The position numbers were made by a program, and so were the translations under genes. From an uncultured Porphyromonas sp. (GTDB lineage: Bacteria; Bacteroidota; Bacteroidia; Bacteroidales; Porphyromonadaceae): a stretch of 6,897 nucleotides of DNA. Of this stretch, positions 5,772-6,897 are shown in pieces. The stretch spans positions 1 through 6,897 of the forward strand of contig CAMIEW010000047.1 in assembly GCA_946222055.1 (NCBI GenBank), in the 5' to 3' direction. Position 1 is the first letter of the stretch. Each line of letters starts with the position of its first letter. The notes beneath the pieces are model-generated. The model ran no database searches, was not told the DNA's origin, and saw only the letters and a program-made list of their open reading frames with translations.

Positions 5772-6897
5772 TCAGCTGTCGAGGAGGGGAAGAGGATGGG
5801 TCTGGGACTCGCTCTCATCTGACTTCCTCTTCTCTTGGATGGTGATGGTGACAGAGTCCTTGCTCATGTGTAGGTCCTCCATCGTCTTTGCGATCCGGAG
5901 GATGCAGGTGTTGGAGGAGATGTTGATGTGGACGAATTCGTCATCCTGCGCCGGATCACTTGCCTGGAAGGCATACTCTCCGGCGTAGTTCTTGTGGTAG
6001 CCCTTCTGTATCAGGCCGGGGATCTGCCTCAGCTCATCCCAGGTCGAGAGGGCATCTGCTCTGCCGTAGAGCCTGCGCTGGTTCTCCCTGAGGTACTGTA
6101 GGGTGGTCCTCTCACGGGTAACCAGCCTGATGAAGTAGAGGAAGACCTCCTGCCACGAGTGGACCGGGACAGTCACGTCATCGAGACGGATGGTGATCGG
6201 CTTCTCTCCGGCAAGCAGCCTGTGGATGCCGCTCTCCAGAGGGGAGAAGTCTGTCAGGAGCTGGGAGATGCTCTTCCAGTTTTCCCCCTTCCGGTACTTC
6301 TCTGGTAAGGCAAAGGTGTCGAGGAAGGCATCGATCATCACGCTCCGGTGCGATAGGATGCTCTCTAGTGTCCATCTCTCCTTACTTATAATGTCCTTTC
6401 GGTAGATGAGGGAGGAGTCCTCGAGGCGCTTTCTCTTATTCTCGAAGGATGTGTTGCTCATCTCGACATTAAATTCCGTCAGGATCAGATTGCCGATATT
6501 GTGCAGGTATCGCGCGTGTATCTCGTCCGCCTCCTCTCCCAACTCCTCTCTCCATGAGTCGGTAATCGTCTGGGGCATGATGTGCTCGATGGTGATCTTG
6601 GGGTCACGGAAGTCTACTGAGACCTTTGTCCTGTGCTCCTCTATCTTGCCGAGGATGAGTTTGGTGTAGCTTGCGAGCTCCTTGTAGAAGCTGATGGTCT
6701 CCAGCGTACTCCTTATCTCGATGTCATTGGGTATCCTGAGTCGGTAGAACTGTGACGACAGCAGGTCGAGCAGGTCGGTCTCGCCACTGTAGATCTCTTC
6801 GATCCTGTCACAGAGGCGGGGGAGTGCTTTATTCTCTCCCTGACTTAGCTTGCAGACTCGTCTGCGGATCAGGTAGGTCCTGATGTCGGTGAGGCTG
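5772..6897 (-). CDS. DUF262/DUF1524 (GmrSD-type) nuclease, C-terminal part, with extra C-terminal domain
   Basis: The frame is open from the right window edge to a TGA at 5774-5772: 374 residues of a longer protein whose N-terminus lies outside. The ATG at 6578 is internal, since the codons before it give KITIEHIMPQT. That is the DUF1524 His-Me (HNH-like) motif (His105 of the visible part). It is followed by LHNIGNLILTEFN and MSNTSFENKRK (about 131-155), the conserved Asn-rich block of the family. Upstream, TYLIRRRVCKL (8-17) and LPRLCD resemble the helical linker between DUF262 and DUF1524. Such proteins are type IV restriction enzymes or related anti-phage nucleases; GmrSD cuts glucosylated hydroxymethylcytosine DNA, with DUF262 acting as an NTPase. 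After DUF1524, about 190 further residues include a VPVHSWQEVFLYFIRLV segment and a VHINISSNTCILRIAKTM segment. I read this as a separate C-terminal domain seen in other restriction-linked proteins, but I cannot name it securely. The target DNA is unknown. Confidence 0.87.
   Translation of the reverse strand, partial: SLTDIRTYLIRRRVCKLSQGENKALPRLCDRIEEIYSGETDLLDLLSSQFYRLRIPNDIEIRSTLETISFYKELASYTKLILGKIEEHRTKVSVDFRDPKITIEHIMPQTITDSWREELGEEADEIHARYLHNIGNLILTEFNVEMSNTSFENKRKRLEDSSLIYRKDIISKERWTLESILSHRSVMIDAFLDTFALPEKYRKGENWKSISQLLTDFSPLESGIHRLLAGEKPITIRLDDVTVPVHSWQEVFLYFIRLVTRERTTLQYLRENQRRLYGRADALSTWDELRQIPGLIQKGYHKNYAGEYAFQASDPAQDDEFVHINISSNTCILRIAKTMEDLHMSKDSVTITIQEKRKSDESESQTHPLPLLDS

Noticed and set aside
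6576..6578. ATG 6578 as the start of the DUF262/DUF1524 gene
   Set aside because: The same frame is open to the window edge and the residues before this ATG complete the conserved EHIMPQT motif, so the ATG is internal.
1..6897. CRISPR array, insertion sequence, tRNA or rRNA
   Set aside because: I saw no spaced direct repeats, transposase motifs, terminal inverted repeats around a gene, or tRNA/rRNA signatures on either strand.

Overview
The window looks like chromosomal DNA from a Bacteroidales bacterium, most plausibly Porphyromonas or a close relative. This rests on three things: two exact TAnnTTTG (Bacteroidetes-type) -7 boxes upstream of genes, weak or absent Shine-Dalgarno sequences, and a YceD-L32 gene pair whose proteins read like the Bacteroidales versions. 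The genus is inference; no 16S or marker tree is possible here.

Layout. (i) The left edge holds the N-terminal 51 codons of a rubrerythrin on the minus strand, with its own promoter and a 16-bp palindrome beside the -7 box. (ii) Positions 156-512 have no convincing gene. They contain a strong plus-strand intrinsic terminator at 433-468 with no visible gene upstream to terminate. (iii) Positions 513-4696 are a tight plus-strand operon: a TetR-type regulator, then two fused permease-ATPase ABC half-transporters that should pair as a heterodimer. They resemble the YbtP/YbtQ-IrtA/IrtB group linked to siderophore or metal uptake. (iv) A convergent spacer at 4697-4885 carries two strong hairpins, one likely ending each operon. 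(v) Positions 4886-5652 on the minus strand are the conserved yceD (DUF177)-rpmF (ribosomal protein L32) operon, with an excellent promoter at 5676-5706. (vi) From 5772 to the right edge, on the minus strand, lies the C-terminal 374 codons of a DUF262/DUF1524 (GmrSD-type) nuclease. It is open to the window edge and carries an extra C-terminal domain.

The most notable observation is that yceD is interrupted by a single in-frame TAG at 5287-5289. The frame then stays open for 58 more codons that look like the family's normal C-terminus. One base change (GAG to TAG) would explain it. It may be a real nonsense mutation, a suppressed or read-through codon, or a sequence error.

The genes do not form one obvious new system. 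They are an oxidative-stress gene, a regulated transporter operon, a translation-related housekeeping pair and a probable defence nuclease, side by side.
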